NCBI RefSeq assembly: GCF_014268595.2
Contig: NZ_CP077091.1
Coordinates: forward strand, 1,882,501-1,946,500
Direction of reading: 5' to 3'
From: Pseudomonas hamedanensis
GTDB lineage: Bacteria > Pseudomonadota > Gammaproteobacteria > Pseudomonadales > Pseudomonadaceae
DNA: 64,000 bases
Below, one piece after another: positions 10,377 to 19,985 of this stretch. Both the position numbers and the translations under genes were made by a program. The number at the start of each line of letters is the position of its first letter. Positions within the stretch are counted from its first letter, which is position 1. The notes under the pieces were generated by a model. It was not told where the DNA came from. It saw only the letters and a program-made list of their open reading frames with translations, and made no database searches.

Positions 10377-11336
10377 TCAGGCGGCGTCGACGAGCGGCAA
10401 TCCAAGTAAACGCGAGACGTGATCAGGCTCGGTTTCGCGGCGCAGAACACTGAAAAGCTCGGTGGCTTCGGGATAATTGCGCGTCAGCATGGCCAGCCAT
10501 TGCTTGAGGCGACCGGGCGATTGACGCGCGGTCATCTGCGCTTTGGCCTGCAACCAGAAATCCTGAATCAAAGGCATCAGTTCGGCCCAGGTCATCTCGA
10601 CGACCTCTTCTCCGGCGCGAGCAGCAGCGATCTGGCGGGCCAGATCGGGGCGCGAGACCAGGCCACGACCGAGCATGATGTCTTCCACGCCGCTGATCTC
10701 GCGGCAACGACGCCAGTCCTCGACACTCCAGATATCGCCGTTGGCGAACACCGGCACCTTGACCACGTCCTGCACACGCGGGATCCACTCCCAATGAGCG
10801 GGTGGTTTGTAGCCGTCCACTTTGGTCCGCGCATGGACCACGATGTGCTCGGCGCCACCTTCGGCCAGGGCCGTGGCGCAGACCAGCGAGCCGTCCGGAC
10901 TGTCGAAACCCAAGCGCATTTTCGCGGTGACAGGTATGTGCGCAGGCACGGCGCGACGGACGTGCTCGACGATCTGGTTGAGCAGCTCCGGCTCTTTGAG
11001 CAGCACCGCACCGCCGCGGGACTTGTTGACGGTCTTGGCCGGGCAGCCGAAATTCAGGTCGATGACTTCCGAGCCCAGTTCGCAGGCCAGCGCAGCGTTT
11101 TCCGCCAGACACACCGGATCGGACCCCAGCAATTGCACGCGCAATGGCACACCGGACGCGGTGCGGGCGCCATTGAGCAGCTCCGGGCCGAACTTGTGGA
11201 AATACGCCGGTGTGAGTAACTGATCGTTGACCCGAATAAATTCGGTCACGCACCAGTCAATGCCGCCAACGCGGGTCAGCACGTCGCGAAGGATGTCGTC
11301 GACCAACCCTTCCATGGGCGCCAGAGCAATTTGCAT
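10377..11336 (-). CDS. dusC: tRNA-dihydrouridine(16) synthase
   Basis: FMN enzyme that reduces uridine 16 in the tRNA D-loop. The 319 residues start [20 protein letters not shown], with the Dus signature [20 protein letters not shown] (active cysteine near residue 98) and the phosphate-binding stretch [12 protein letters not shown] plus [14 protein letters not shown]. The sequence resembles DusC more than DusA or DusB. It is a single gene between hsp20 and a REP doublet. Confidence 0.93.
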   Translation of the reverse strand: MQIALAPMEGLVDDILRDVLTRVGGIDWCVTEFIRVNDQLLTPAYFHKFGPELLNGARTASGVPLRVQLLGSDPVCLAENAALACELGSEVIDLNFGCPAKTVNKSRGGAVLLKEPELLNQIVEHVRRAVPAHIPVTAKMRLGFDSPDGSLVCATALAEGGAEHIVVHARTKVDGYKPPAHWEWIPRVQDVVKVPVFANGDIWSVEDWRRCREISGVEDIMLGRGLVSRPDLARQIAAARAGEEVVEMTWAELMPLIQDFWLQAKAQMTARQSPGRLKQWLAMLTRNYPEATELFSVLRRETEPDHVSRLLGLPLVDAA

Positions 11337-11403
11337 GGGAAAACACTACTTGAAGAAAAACGTGCGGCAGTTTACTGGATATCGCAGTAACCCGCAGATC
11401 CCT

Positions 11404-11492
11404 TGTAGGAGTGAGCCTGCTCGCGATCGCGGTGTATCTGCCACATATGCAACGACTGACACACCGCGATCGCGAGCAGGCTCACTCCTACC
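11404..11492. repeat. REP doublet with perfect 30-base arms
   Basis: TAGGAGTGAGCCTGCTCGCG, continuing through GATCGCGGTGT (11406-11435), is repeated exactly in reverse complement at 11461-11490, with 25 bases between. It fills most of the 158-base gap between the starts and ends of dusC and the thioesterase gene. Confidence 0.9.
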
Positions 11493-11494
11493 AT

Positions 11495-11944
11495 TTAAAT
11501 TTGAGCTGTATCCGGGAGCTGTATCGCCGGACCATAGCCTTCGATGAACTCCGCCGGCATACGCTTGGGCTTGCCGGTCGAGAGTTCGATGCAGACGAAA
11601 GTGGTCTGGGCACGCAGCAGCGTGGCGTTGTCGCTCGGACGCTTGAGCTGGAAATGCCGGGTCATTTTCAGGCGCTGATCCCAGTCGACGATCCAGGTCG
11701 CCAATTGCAGCTCGTCGCCTTCGTAGGCCGCGGCCAGATAATCGATTTCATGACGCACCACGGCCATCGCCCGATCCAGTCGCCGATACTCGACCAGATC
11801 CAGCCCCAAACGCTGCGAATGGCGCCACGCGCAGCGTTCAAGCCAGGTCACGTAGACCGCGTTGTTCGCATGGCCCAGCCCGTCGATATCCTCGGCGCCC
11901 ACTTGCAGATCAATGGTAAACGGCGTTGCCCGATCCCAGCCCAT
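11495..11944 (-). CDS. Acyl-CoA thioesterase, 4HBT (hot-dog) family
   Basis: A 149-residue YbgC/4-hydroxybenzoyl-CoA thioesterase-like protein. The family signature is VGAEDIDGLGHANNAVYVTW (residues ~14-33), where the aspartate and the HANN stretch belong to the active site. The ATG at 11944 (MGWDRATPFTIDLQV) is preferred. The open frame continues upstream into the hydrolase gene, but that part has no family similarity and would overlap. The stop lies 3 bases from the REP doublet. The acyl substrate is unknown. Confidence 0.87.
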   Translation of the reverse strand: MGWDRATPFTIDLQVGAEDIDGLGHANNAVYVTWLERCAWRHSQRLGLDLVEYRRLDRAMAVVRHEIDYLAAAYEGDELQLATWIVDWDQRLKMTRHFQLKRPSDNATLLRAQTTFVCIELSTGKPKRMPAEFIEGYGPAIQLPDTAQI

Positions 11945-11990
11945 GCCCCACTCCCGGTCATTTGATTCAACCGGGGCAGTGTAACGGAGC

Positions 11991-12824
11991 TCACGCCGAT
12001 TGGCGCGCCTGAAGGCTGCGACCGGCCAGCAGTGATAACACGCCATCAATCACTCGCGGGTCGGCAAGTACGCGCTGATGACCGCCGCCCTCGAGGCGCA
12101 GCAAGCGGCTGTCGAACCAGGCTTCATGAATCAATTGCGACTCCTTGACCGAGACGAAATTGTCGTCCTCGGCATGGACAATCAGGCCGGGCATGTCGAG
12201 CTGATAATGCGCGACATCCAATGTGGCCGCGCGCATTCCGACATCCTGCTCGACCTGTCGAATGAAGGCGGAACGGGCTCTGGGCGGCATGCCGACGTGA
12301 CGGGCGAAACCGCGCAGCACGCCAAGGATTCGCGACGGCGCGGCGATACTGACGAGGGTTTCGGTGCGCAGGCCCAACTGCACGGCGAGCATCGCGCTGG
12401 CACCGCCCATGGAGTGGCCGATGACGGCTTGCAGGGGTGGCAATTCGGCAGCCGCTTCGAGCATGGCGCGGGCGAACAGCACCACATTGGCTTCTCGCCC
12501 GGGCGAACGACCGTGAGCCGGGCCATCGAGCGCGACGACGGTATAGCCGGCGTCGACCAGAGCGTTGATCAGCGAAGCGAATTGCGTCGGCCGCCCTTCC
12601 CAGCCGTGCATCAGCAACACCGTGGGGCCTTGACCCCAGCGCAGCGCCGACAGGCCAAAACGCAAAGTGATGCGCTCGGAACTGGCCAGCAATGGCAGCT
12701 CCCAGTCACGCAGCGGCAGCGCACGCGGCGTCATGAACGCCAGACGCATTTTGCTTGCTACCAGTTTCGGTGCAAACCAGCCCAAGGTGCCGTTAACGCC
12801 ACGAATCCACTTCAACGTGTTCAT
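11991..12824 (-). CDS. Alpha/beta hydrolase
   Basis: A 277-residue alpha/beta-hydrolase fold protein. The oxyanion region is VLLMHGWEGRPTQF (~residue 70). The nucleophile elbow is GHSMGGASA (serine near 138), the acid is in LIVHAEDDNFV, and the catalytic histidine is in LEGGGHQRVL near the C-terminus. The substrate cannot be read. It lies 30 bases after the TetR gene on the same strand and is probably controlled by that regulator. Confidence 0.88.
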   Translation of the reverse strand: MNTLKWIRGVNGTLGWFAPKLVASKMRLAFMTPRALPLRDWELPLLASSERITLRFGLSALRWGQGPTVLLMHGWEGRPTQFASLINALVDAGYTVVALDGPAHGRSPGREANVVLFARAMLEAAAELPPLQAVIGHSMGGASAMLAVQLGLRTETLVSIAAPSRILGVLRGFARHVGMPPRARSAFIRQVEQDVGMRAATLDVAHYQLDMPGLIVHAEDDNFVSVKESQLIHEAWFDSRLLRLEGGGHQRVLADPRVIDGVLSLLAGRSLQARQSA

Positions 12825-12854
12825 CGCTCTCTCCTCAGGCGTGCTGCCTTCAGG

Positions 12855-13394
12855 TCAACGCACCGCCGACTTGGCGGCGCGCAGCAATCGATCGGATAAC
12901 TCGCCCGGGCCCAACGCTCTTGCCAGCGCCAGACCACCTACCATCAGCGCGACATCGGCCAGCGCCTTGTCGGTGTCTTCAGGACTGGCCGCCAGTTGCG
13001 CCACCATCAACTCCATATGCTCGTTCAGCGCCAGACGGAACGACTCCGGCAAACGCCCCAGCTCACCGATCGAAGCCGGAATCGGGCAAGCCGCCTCGCT
13101 GGAGTCTCGGTGTTTGCGCGACAGGTAGAAGGCAGCGACCAGGGCGCGACGCTCTTCACCGGTCAGATCGGCATCCATGTCGGCAATCAGGTCGCGGCGC
13201 CGGCCCAGCAGTTGTTTGAACGCTTCGAGCATCATCGCGTCCTTGCTTTCGAAGTGCGCATAAAAGCCTCCCACCGTGAGGCCGGCTGCGCCCATCACTT
13301 CGCCCACGCTCGGGTCTGCCGGGCCACGCTGGATCAGGGCGGCGCTGGCAGCCTTGAGGATGCGTTCGCGGGTTTGAGCTTTTTTATCGTTCAT
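12855..13394 (-). CDS. TetR-family transcriptional regulator
   Basis: A 179-residue TetR repressor. The DNA-binding helix-turn-helix is in residues ~10-55 (TRERILKAASAALIQRG to AAGLTVGGFYAHFESKDAM). The C-terminal ligand domain is unassigned. It is first of a two-gene minus-strand unit with the alpha/beta hydrolase. A perfect 10-base inverted repeat at 13419-13443, 25 bases upstream of the start codon, is the probable autoregulatory operator. The ligand is unknown. Confidence 0.92.
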   Translation of the reverse strand: MNDKKAQTRERILKAASAALIQRGPADPSVGEVMGAAGLTVGGFYAHFESKDAMMLEAFKQLLGRRRDLIADMDADLTGEERRALVAAFYLSRKHRDSSEAACPIPASIGELGRLPESFRLALNEHMELMVAQLAASPEDTDKALADVALMVGGLALARALGPGELSDRLLRAAKSAVR

Positions 13395-13418
13395 CGTTGC
13401 CTCCGAATATTACGACTA

Positions 13419-13443
13419 GAATATTATTCGCATAATAATATTC
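13419..13443. promoter_or_regulatory. Probable TetR operator
   Basis: GAATATTATT - CGCAT - AATAATATTC is a perfect inverted repeat 25 bases upstream of the TetR start codon. Its size and position suit a TetR dimer site overlapping the promoter. Confidence 0.75.
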
Positions 13444-13514
13444 CGCAAGTCAAGAATATGACCGCTGGTCTGAAGCACAGTGTAAGGAGAAAGGAGAATT
13501 GGCCAAACGCCAGA

Positions 13515-13550
13515 CAAACAAAAGGGCCATTCAATAATTGAATGACCCTT
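13515..13550 (-). terminator. Terminator after the tRNA cluster
   Basis: On the minus strand AAGGGTCATTCAAT pairs with ATTGAATGGCCCTT (one mismatch) and is followed by TTGTTTGTC. It lies 26 bases beyond the 3' end of the last tRNA-Glu. Confidence 0.8.
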
Positions 13551-13575
13551 ATAAATCCCGCAGAGCGGGTAATCG

Positions 13576-13651
13576 TGGCGTCCCCTAGGGGACTCGAACC
13601 CCTGTTACCGCCGTGAAAGGGCGGTGTCCTAGGCCACTAGACGAAGGGGAC
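13576..13651 (-). tRNA. tRNA-Glu (TTC)
   Basis: A 76-base cloverleaf including encoded CCA. On the minus strand it starts GTCCCCTTCGTCTAGTGG, has anticodon TTC in CCCTTTCACGG, T-loop GTTCGAGTC, and ends GGGGACGCCA. It is the last gene of a duplicated Ala-Glu pair. Confidence 0.97.
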
Positions 13652-13731
13652 ACAAACCCTTCTATACAACTGATCAGTGCTGAGAGCTGATCGATTCAAG
13701 GCCGGTGTGGCCAGACCTTGAACTGTAAAAT

Positions 13732-13807
13732 TGGTGGAGCTAAGCGGGATCGAACCGCTGACCTCCTGCATGCCATGCAGGCGCTCTCCCAGCTGAGCTA
13801 TAGCCCC
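13732..13807 (-). tRNA. tRNA-Ala (GGC)
   Basis: 76 bases with encoded CCA. It starts GGGGCTATAGCTCAGCTGGG, has anticodon GGC in CTGCATGGCATGCAG and T-loop GTTCGATCC. It belongs to the first Ala-Glu pair seen from the left. Confidence 0.97.
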
Positions 13808-13860
13808 GGATTTTTCGCCTCGCGGCGGAGTGAAGTCTTGCAACATCACTTCTGTAAAAC

Positions 13861-13936
13861 TGGCGTCCCCTAGGGGACTCGAACCCCTGTTACCGCCGTG
13901 AAAGGGCGGTGTCCTAGGCCACTAGACGAAGGGGAC
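13861..13936 (-). tRNA. tRNA-Glu (TTC), second copy
   Basis: Identical in its visible sequence to the copy at 13576-13651, with anticodon TTC and encoded CCA. The spacers next to the two copies are also very similar, showing that a whole Ala-Glu unit of about 285 bases was duplicated. Confidence 0.97.
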
Positions 13937-14015
13937 GCAAACCCTTCTATACAACTGATCAACGCTGAGTGTTGATCGCTTCAAGGCCGGTGTGGCCAGG
14001 CCTTGAAGTGTAAAT

Positions 14016-14091
<76 letters not shown>

Positions 14092-14292
14092 TCATCGTTG
14101 ATGTCATCGCTGAGGACGGGGCGAATCTTAAGGGCGTATCGAAAGCCTGTCAAACTTATTTTTGAAAAATTTCAAAGTTTTTTGTCGGGATTACAATCAC
14201 TTACCGCCCTCCCCCGTAAATTCGGGAGAAACGCCGAACGCAGGATCAAAAGATCGCAGCCTTCGGCAGCCCCTACAGAGACACAAAAGCCA

Positions 14293-15774
14293 TCAGGCGA
14301 TAGCGCCCAAGAGTTTTTCCCATTCCTTGTTTTCTTTCTTCGACACGCCGCCCAGCAGGTCAATCGCCTGACGCAAGCGGAAACGGGTGAGATCCGGGCC
14401 GAGGATTTCCATCGCGTCGAGCACCGACACCGAGCTTGCCTGGCCGGTGATCGCGGCGAACATCAGCGGCATCGCATCGCGCAGTTTCAGCTCCAGGGAT
14501 TCGACCACCGCCTGAATCGTCGCGGTGATGCTGTCCTTTTCCCACTGACGCAGGCTTTCCAGCTTCCACAGGATCAACTGCATCAACTGACGAACCTGAT
14601 CGCCCGAGAGCTTTTTCGATTCAAACAGCTTGGCGTCCGGGTTGACGCCACCGGCAAAGAAGAACCCGGCCAACGGCGCGATCTGGCTGAACGTCTCGAC
14701 GCGGCCCTGTACGTGCGGGGCGATTTTCATCATGTAGTCGGCATTGAATGCCCATTTCTGCACGCGTGCGGCAAACTCTTCGACCGGCAGATCGCGCAGC
14801 CACTGGCCGTTGAGCCACGACAGCTTCTCGATGTCGAAAATCGGCCCGCCGAGGGAGACACGCTTGAGGTCGAAGTTGTCGACCATTTCCTGCAGCGAGA
14901 ACTTCTCACGCTCGTCCGGCATCGACCAGCCCATGCGCCCCAGGTAGTTGAGCATCGCTTCGGGCATGAAACCCATACGCTCGTAAAACGTCACCGAGGT
15001 CGGGTTCTTGCGCTTGGACAGCTTGCTCTTGTCCGGGTTACGCAGCAGAGGCATGTAGCACAGCTCCGGCTGTTCCCAGCCGAAGTATTCGTACAAAAGA
15101 ATCAGTTTCGGCGCCGATGGCAGCCATTCTTCGCCGCGCAGGACATGGGTGATGCCCATCAGGTGGTCGTCGACCACGTTGGCGAGGAAGTACGTCGGCA
15201 GGCCGTCGGTCTTCATCAGCACTTGCATGTCCATGCGATCCCACGGGATCTCGACATCGCCACGCAGCATGTCCGGCACCACGCAAACGCCCTCGCTTGG
15301 CACTTTCATGCGGATCACGTGGGGTTCGCCGGCAGCCAGACGGGCAGCGACTTCTTCCTTCGACAGCAGCAGCGCGCGGCCGTCGTAGCGCGGGGTTTCG
15401 CCGCGAGCCATTTGCTCGGCGCGCATCTGATCGAGTTCTTCAGCAGTGCAGAAGCAGGGGAACGCGTGGCCCATGTCGACCAGTTGCTGGCAGTATTTCT
15501 GGTAGATGTCGCCGCGTTCGCTCTGCCGGTACGGGCCGTGCGGGCCGCCGACGTCCGGGCCTTCGCTCCAGTCGATGCCAAGCCAGCGCAAGGCGTCGAA
15601 GATCTGCTGTTCGGACTCGCGGGTCGAACGCAACTGGTCGGTGTCTTCGATGCGCAGGATGAACTCACCGCCATGCTGCTTGGCAAAGCAGTAGTTGAAC
15701 AATGCGATGTAAGCGGTACCTACGTGGGGGTCCCCGGTAGGCGATGGCGCGATGCGAGTGCGGACGGTGGTCAT
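14293..15774 (-). CDS. gltX: Glutamyl-tRNA synthetase
   Basis: Charges tRNA-Glu with glutamate. The ATG at 15774 ([20 protein letters not shown]) gives 493 residues, standard for GltX. The frame is open 70 codons further upstream, through repeat DNA, and that part is discarded. The class I motifs are [11 protein letters not shown] (HIGH-type) and KLSKRK (KMSKS-type, residue ~243). The gene lies directly downstream of the tRNA-Ala/Glu cluster in map order but is transcribed toward it. uvrB is upstream on the same strand, separated by a 110-base hairpin repeat. Confidence 0.98.
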   Translation of the reverse strand: MTTVRTRIAPSPTGDPHVGTAYIALFNYCFAKQHGGEFILRIEDTDQLRSTRESEQQIFDALRWLGIDWSEGPDVGGPHGPYRQSERGDIYQKYCQQLVDMGHAFPCFCTAEELDQMRAEQMARGETPRYDGRALLLSKEEVAARLAAGEPHVIRMKVPSEGVCVVPDMLRGDVEIPWDRMDMQVLMKTDGLPTYFLANVVDDHLMGITHVLRGEEWLPSAPKLILLYEYFGWEQPELCYMPLLRNPDKSKLSKRKNPTSVTFYERMGFMPEAMLNYLGRMGWSMPDEREKFSLQEMVDNFDLKRVSLGGPIFDIEKLSWLNGQWLRDLPVEEFAARVQKWAFNADYMMKIAPHVQGRVETFSQIAPLAGFFFAGGVNPDAKLFESKKLSGDQVRQLMQLILWKLESLRQWEKDSITATIQAVVESLELKLRDAMPLMFAAITGQASSVSVLDAMEILGPDLTRFRLRQAIDLLGGVSKKENKEWEKLLGAIA

Positions 15775-15893
15775 GGCATGTCTCGAAAAAATGAAGAGCA
15801 GAACAATCAAGCGGCGAATGGTAACAGGCGAGACCTGCCCGGCTCCAGCGGGCAGGGTATTTAGCTTAAGCCCTGGAATGTTGTTCAGCCCAT

Positions 15894-16003
15894 GATCGTT
15901 CCCATGCTCTGCGTGGGAATGCATCCTGTGACGCTCTGCGTCACGCATGCGATGGGACGCGGAGCGTCCCGGGCGCATTCCCACGCAGAGCGTGGGAACG
16001 ATC
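15894..16003. repeat. 110-base dispersed inverted-repeat element
   Basis: Outer arms GATCGTTCCCATGCTCTGCG (left, continuing TGGGAATGC) and its near-perfect reverse complement on the right enclose smaller inverted repeats (GTGACGCTCTGCGTCAC; GGGACGCGGAGCGTCCC). It starts 120 bases before the gltX start codon and ends four bases from the uvrB stop, where it could act as a terminator. A partial copy opens the window. Confidence 0.85.
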
Positions 16004-16007
16004 CTTT

Positions 16008-18023
16008 TTACACCGTGAGCAATCGTTCGCGCAGTTTGGCAATCTCATCACGCATTTGCGCCGCTGCCTCAAATTCCAGATCGCGCGCCAGCTGATACAT
16101 TTTTTCTTCCAGAGCACGAATACGTTTGGCGATTTCGCTCGGCGAACGCAGCTCGGCTTCGTACTTGGCGTTTTCTTCGGCAGCCTTGGCCATGCCTTTA
16201 CGCTTCTTGCTGCGCGACCCCGGCACGGTGGCGCCTTCCATGATATCGGCGACGTCCTTGAACACGCCTTTCGGGGTGATGCCGTGTTCGAGGTTAAAGG
16301 CGATTTGCTTCTCGCGACGGCGCTCGGTCTCGCCAATCGCGCGCTCCATCGAGCCGGTCATGCGATCGGCATACAGAATCGCCCGACCATTGAGGTTACG
16401 CGCGGCACGGCCGATGGTCTGAATCAATGAACGCTCGGAACGCAGAAACCCTTCTTTATCGGCATCGAGAATCGCCACCAGCGACACTTCCGGCATGTCC
16501 AGGCCTTCACGCAGCAAGTTGATCCCCACCAGTACGTCGAACGTGCCGAGGCGCAGATCGCGGATGATCTCGACGCGCTCGACCGTGTCGATGTCCGAGT
16601 GCAGATAACGTACGCGCACGCCGTGGTCGGCGAGATAATCGGTGAGGTCTTCGGCCATGCGCTTGGTCAGCGTGGTCACCAGCACGCGCTCTTCGATCGC
16701 CACCCGCTTGGTGATTTCCGAGAGCAAATCGTCGACCTGAGTCAGCGCTGGCCGCACCTCGATCTGCGGGTCGACCAGCCCGGTCGGCCGCACCACTTGC
16801 TCGACCACGCGCCCGGCGTGTTCAGCTTCATAGTTGCCCGGCGTCGCCGAGACGAAAATGGTCTGTGGGCTGACCCCTTCCCACTCGTCGAAACGCATGG
16901 GCCGGTTGTCCAGCGCCGACGGCAAGCGGAAGCCGTATTCGACCAGCGTCTCCTTGCGCGACCGGTCGCCCTTATACATGGCGCCAACCTGCGGCACGCT
17001 GACGTGGGATTCGTCGATGACCAGCAAGGCGTCCGCCGGCAGGTAATCGTAAAGGGTTGGCGGCGCAGCGCCGGACGGGCGCCCGGACAGATAACGCGAG
17101 TAGTTTTCGATGCCATTGCAGTAGCCCAGTTCGAGGATCATCTCCAGATCGAAACGGGTGCGTTGCTCCAGGCGCTGGGCCTCCACTAGTTTATTGTTGC
17201 TGCGCAGGTATTCGAGACGCTCCTGCAACTCGACCTTGATCCCTTCGATGGCGTCGAGCAGGGTTTCCCGCGGCGTCACATAGTGGCTCTTCGGATAGAA
17301 GGTGAAGCGCGGCATTTTGCGGATGACTTCGCCGGTCAGCGGGTCAAACGCGGAAATGCTCTCTACCTCGTCATCGAACAACTCGATGCGGATCGCTTCG
17401 AGGTCGGATTCCGCCGGGTAGATGTCGATCACATCGCCACGTACGCGGAAGGTCGCACGGGCAAAGTCCATGTCGTTACGGGTGTATTGCAGGTCAGCCA
17501 GCCGGCGCAACAGCGCACGCTGATCGAGCTTGTCGCCGCGATCGACGTGCAACACCATCTTCAAATAGGTTTCCGGACTGCCCAGACCGTAGATGCACGA
17601 CACCGTGGTGACGATGATCGCGTCTTTACGCTCCAGCAACGCCTTGGTCGCGGACAGACGCATCTGCTCGATGTGGTCGTTGATCGACGCATCCTTCTCG
17701 ATGAAGGTGTCGGATGACGGCACATAAGCTTCGGGCTGGTAATAGTCGTAATAGGAAACGAAGTATTCGACGGCGTTGTTGGGGAAGAATGCCTTGAACT
17801 CGCCGTACAACTGCGCGGCGAGAGTCTTGTTCGGCGCCAACACCAGCGTCGGACGCTGTACCTGCGAGATGACGTTGGCGATGCTGAAGGTCTTGCCCGA
17901 ACCGGTCACACCAAGCAGCGTCTGGTGCGCCAGCCCGGCTTCAATGCCTTCGACCAACTGGCGAATGGCTTCCGGCTGATCGCCGGCGGGATCGAAGCGG
18001 GTGACTAGCTGGAATTCCGACAT
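16008..18023 (-). CDS. uvrB: Excinuclease ABC subunit B
   Basis: Damage-verifying helicase of nucleotide excision repair, loaded by UvrA and recruiting UvrC. From the ATG at 18023 ([20 protein letters not shown]) the protein has 671 residues. Visible are Walker [11 protein letters not shown] (~residue 38), the beta-hairpin region [20 protein letters not shown], helicase motifs [20 protein letters not shown] and QTIGRAARN, and a C-terminal UVR motif after residue ~630. Fifteen upstream codons in the open frame are rejected because MSEF is the usual start. I saw no clear LexA box upstream. Confidence 0.98.
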   Translation of the reverse strand: MSEFQLVTRFDPAGDQPEAIRQLVEGIEAGLAHQTLLGVTGSGKTFSIANVISQVQRPTLVLAPNKTLAAQLYGEFKAFFPNNAVEYFVSYYDYYQPEAYVPSSDTFIEKDASINDHIEQMRLSATKALLERKDAIIVTTVSCIYGLGSPETYLKMVLHVDRGDKLDQRALLRRLADLQYTRNDMDFARATFRVRGDVIDIYPAESDLEAIRIELFDDEVESISAFDPLTGEVIRKMPRFTFYPKSHYVTPRETLLDAIEGIKVELQERLEYLRSNNKLVEAQRLEQRTRFDLEMILELGYCNGIENYSRYLSGRPSGAAPPTLYDYLPADALLVIDESHVSVPQVGAMYKGDRSRKETLVEYGFRLPSALDNRPMRFDEWEGVSPQTIFVSATPGNYEAEHAGRVVEQVVRPTGLVDPQIEVRPALTQVDDLLSEITKRVAIEERVLVTTLTKRMAEDLTDYLADHGVRVRYLHSDIDTVERVEIIRDLRLGTFDVLVGINLLREGLDMPEVSLVAILDADKEGFLRSERSLIQTIGRAARNLNGRAILYADRMTGSMERAIGETERRREKQIAFNLEHGITPKGVFKDVADIMEGATVPGSRSKKRKGMAKAAEENAKYEAELRSPSEIAKRIRALEEKMYQLARDLEFEAAAQMRDEIAKLRERLLTV

Positions 18024-18360
18024 ACACACCTCTGGAATCGCGGCGTTCCGCCTCAGACGGAGCACCACGAGGACGACCGCAAACGACCGATGTCGCGCAA
18101 GAAAAAACCTGGATTGTGCTTAATGTGGTGGCGATTGCCCGGCCTTTCAAGGCAAACGTCCTACATCCGGTAAAGACTCTGACAAAGACAATCGACTAAC
18201 GGTCAAGAAATAATCGGAAAAACTTACCGTAAAAGCCGATTCGCCTGTCGCCATTGCGCCGTGATGGCCTCTATACTAGCTCCCCGTTTGTGCACCGCTC
18301 TAGTGCATTCGGCTGGAGCGCGACACGTCCCTCCACTCTCCATTCAGAGCCGCCGTAATA
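18024..18360. promoter_or_regulatory. Divergent uvrB / aminotransferase promoter region
   Basis: A 337-base gap between divergent genes. A TATACT at about 18272 could be the -10 of the aminotransferase gene. No good -35, operator or RNA structure stands out, and no coding frame in the gap looks real. Confidence 0.4.
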
Positions 18361-19557
18361 ATGAGCCTGTTCTCCGCTGTCGAAATGGCACCCCGCGATC
18401 CAATCCTGGGCCTCAACGAAGCATTCAACGCCGATACCCGGACCACCAAGGTCAATCTGGGCGTGGGTGTTTACTGCAACGAAGAGGGGCGAATTCCACT
18501 GCTGCGCGCGGTGATCGAAGCTGAGGCGATTCGCGTCGCTCAACACGCTTCGCGCGGCTACCTGCCGATCGACGGCATCGCCGCCTACGATCAGGCCGTG
18601 CAAAAGCTGCTGTTTGGCAACGACTCGCCGCTGATCAGCGCCGGTCGGGTCATCACCACTCAGGCAGTCGGCGGGACCGGCGCACTGAAAATCGGTGCCG
18701 ACTTCCTCAAGCAGCTGCTGCCCGACGCCGTGGTCGCGATCAGTGACCCGAGCTGGGAAAACCATCGCGCACTGTTCGAAACCGCTGGTTTCCCGGTGCA
18801 GAACTACCGCTACTACGACGCGGCCACCCACGACGTCAACCGTGCCGGCATGCTCGACGACCTCAACGCCCTGCCGAACGGCTCGGTCGTTGTTCTGCAC
18901 GCTTGCTGCCACAACCCGACTGGCGTCGACCTGACCCCGGCGGACTGGAACAAGGTGCTGGAAGTGGTCAAGACCAAAGGTCACGTGCCGTTCCTCGACA
19001 TGGCTTATCAGGGCTTTGGCGACGGCATCGACGAAGACGCTGCGGCCGTGCGCCTGTTCGCGGAATCCGGCCTGACTTTCTTCGTCTCGAGTTCGTTCTC
19101 CAAATCGTTCTCGCTGTACGGCGAGCGTGTGGGCGCGCTGTCGATCATCAGCGAGTCGAAAGAAGAAAGCGCACGCGTGCTGTCGCAGGTCAAACGCGTG
19201 ATCCGCACCAACTACTCCAACCCGCCGACCCACGGCGCCAGCATCGTTGCCGCCGTGCTGAACAGCCCGGAACTGCGCGCACAGTGGGAAGCGGAACTGG
19301 CCGAGATGCGCCTGCGCATTCGTGGCATGCGCACGCAGATGGTCGATCTGCTGGCGGAGAAAGCGCCGGGCCGCGACTTCAGCTTCGTCGGTCGCCAGCG
19401 TGGCATGTTCTCCTACTCCGGCCTGACCACTGAACAGGTGCATCGCCTGCGCAACGAGTTCGGCATCTATGCCCTGGACACCGGCCGCATCTGCGTGGCG
19501 GCGCTGAACCAGAGCAACATCAAGGCCGTGACGGATGCGATTGTTCAGGTCATCTGA
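18361..19557 (+). CDS. Aromatic amino acid aminotransferase
   Basis: PLP-dependent class I aminotransferase of the AspC/TyrB family (398 residues). It transfers amino groups between tyrosine, phenylalanine or aspartate and 2-oxoglutarate. Family features are the start MSLFSAVEMAPRDPILGLNE, HACCHNPTGVDLTP, and the PLP lysine in SSSFSKSFSLYGERVG (~residue 247). RTNYSNPPTHGA and a C-terminal arginine in GRICVAAL complete the site. TyrB/PhhC is the likely identity, since this gene sits divergent from uvrB in other Pseudomonas. The sequence does not separate tyrosine from aspartate preference. Confidence 0.92.
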   Translation: MSLFSAVEMAPRDPILGLNEAFNADTRTTKVNLGVGVYCNEEGRIPLLRAVIEAEAIRVAQHASRGYLPIDGIAAYDQAVQKLLFGNDSPLISAGRVITTQAVGGTGALKIGADFLKQLLPDAVVAISDPSWENHRALFETAGFPVQNYRYYDAATHDVNRAGMLDDLNALPNGSVVVLHACCHNPTGVDLTPADWNKVLEVVKTKGHVPFLDMAYQGFGDGIDEDAAAVRLFAESGLTFFVSSSFSKSFSLYGERVGALSIISESKEESARVLSQVKRVIRTNYSNPPTHGASIVAAVLNSPELRAQWEAELAEMRLRIRGMRTQMVDLLAEKAPGRDFSFVGRQRGMFSYSGLTTEQVHRLRNEFGIYALDTGRICVAALNQSNIKAVTDAIVQVI

Positions 19558-19572
19558 TTTCGCGGCGTGATG

Positions 19573-19607
19573 AAAAACGGGAAGCCCGCAAGGCTTCCCG
19601 TTTTTAT
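19573..19607 (+). terminator. Terminator of the aminotransferase gene
   Basis: AACGGGAAGCC pairs with GGCTTCCCGTT around CGCAA, followed by TTTTTATTTG, starting 16 bases past the stop. Confidence 0.88.
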
Positions 19608-19654
19608 TTGCCAGAAAACATATTGCACTCCTCTAAACTGCACACAGATTTCAT

Positions 19655-19743
19655 TGTGGGAGCGGGCTTGCTCGCGAATGCGGTCTGTCAGCCAACCCAT
19701 TTTTGGCTGACAGACCGCTTTCGCGAGCAAGCCCGCTCCCACA
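19655..19743. repeat. REP doublet with long arms
   Basis: TGTGGGAGCGGGCTTGCTCG and its continuation through CAGCCAA pair with the opposite arm ending CGCTCCCACA; I count one mismatch in about 40 bases. It lies just upstream of a small membrane-protein gene. Confidence 0.9.
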
Positions 19744-19784
19744 ATTGGTTTTGTGTACGCCCGAGATTCTTGAAGAGAACCCAC

Positions 19785-19985
19785 ATGAAAAACGACAACC
19801 TGCGTGCCGACCGTGACGAACTGGATGATTTCATTCCCCGTGTGTCGGCCAAACGGGAAAAAAGCCTGGTCCTGCAAATCGCCACCGGGGTTTTCCTCGG
19901 CGGCCTGGCCCTGTGGCTGGTGCAACTGGTGGCCACGGCCGCTTACGCCAGGCTGATGCTCGGCACGATTACCTTTGGCGGTTAA
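19785..19985 (+). CDS. Small single-span membrane protein, unknown function
   Basis: I do not recognise this 66-residue protein. It begins MKNDNLRADRDELDDFIPRV, a charged 27-residue N-terminus, followed by one hydrophobic span (LQIATGVFLGGLALWLVQLV, residues ~30-50) and a short tail. The ATG at 19785 has GAAGAGAA upstream as a ribosome site. The frame is open further left only through the REP doublet, so the longer version is unlikely. Its TAA stop overlaps the stop of the convergent small gene in a shared TTAA. Confidence 0.7.
   Translation: MKNDNLRADRDELDDFIPRVSAKREKSLVLQIATGVFLGGLALWLVQLVATAAYARLMLGTITFGG

Noticed and set aside
15775..15984. N-terminal extension of gltX by 70 codons
   Set aside because: The extension crosses the dispersed hairpin repeat and has no synthetase similarity. 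[17 protein letters not shown] is the standard start.
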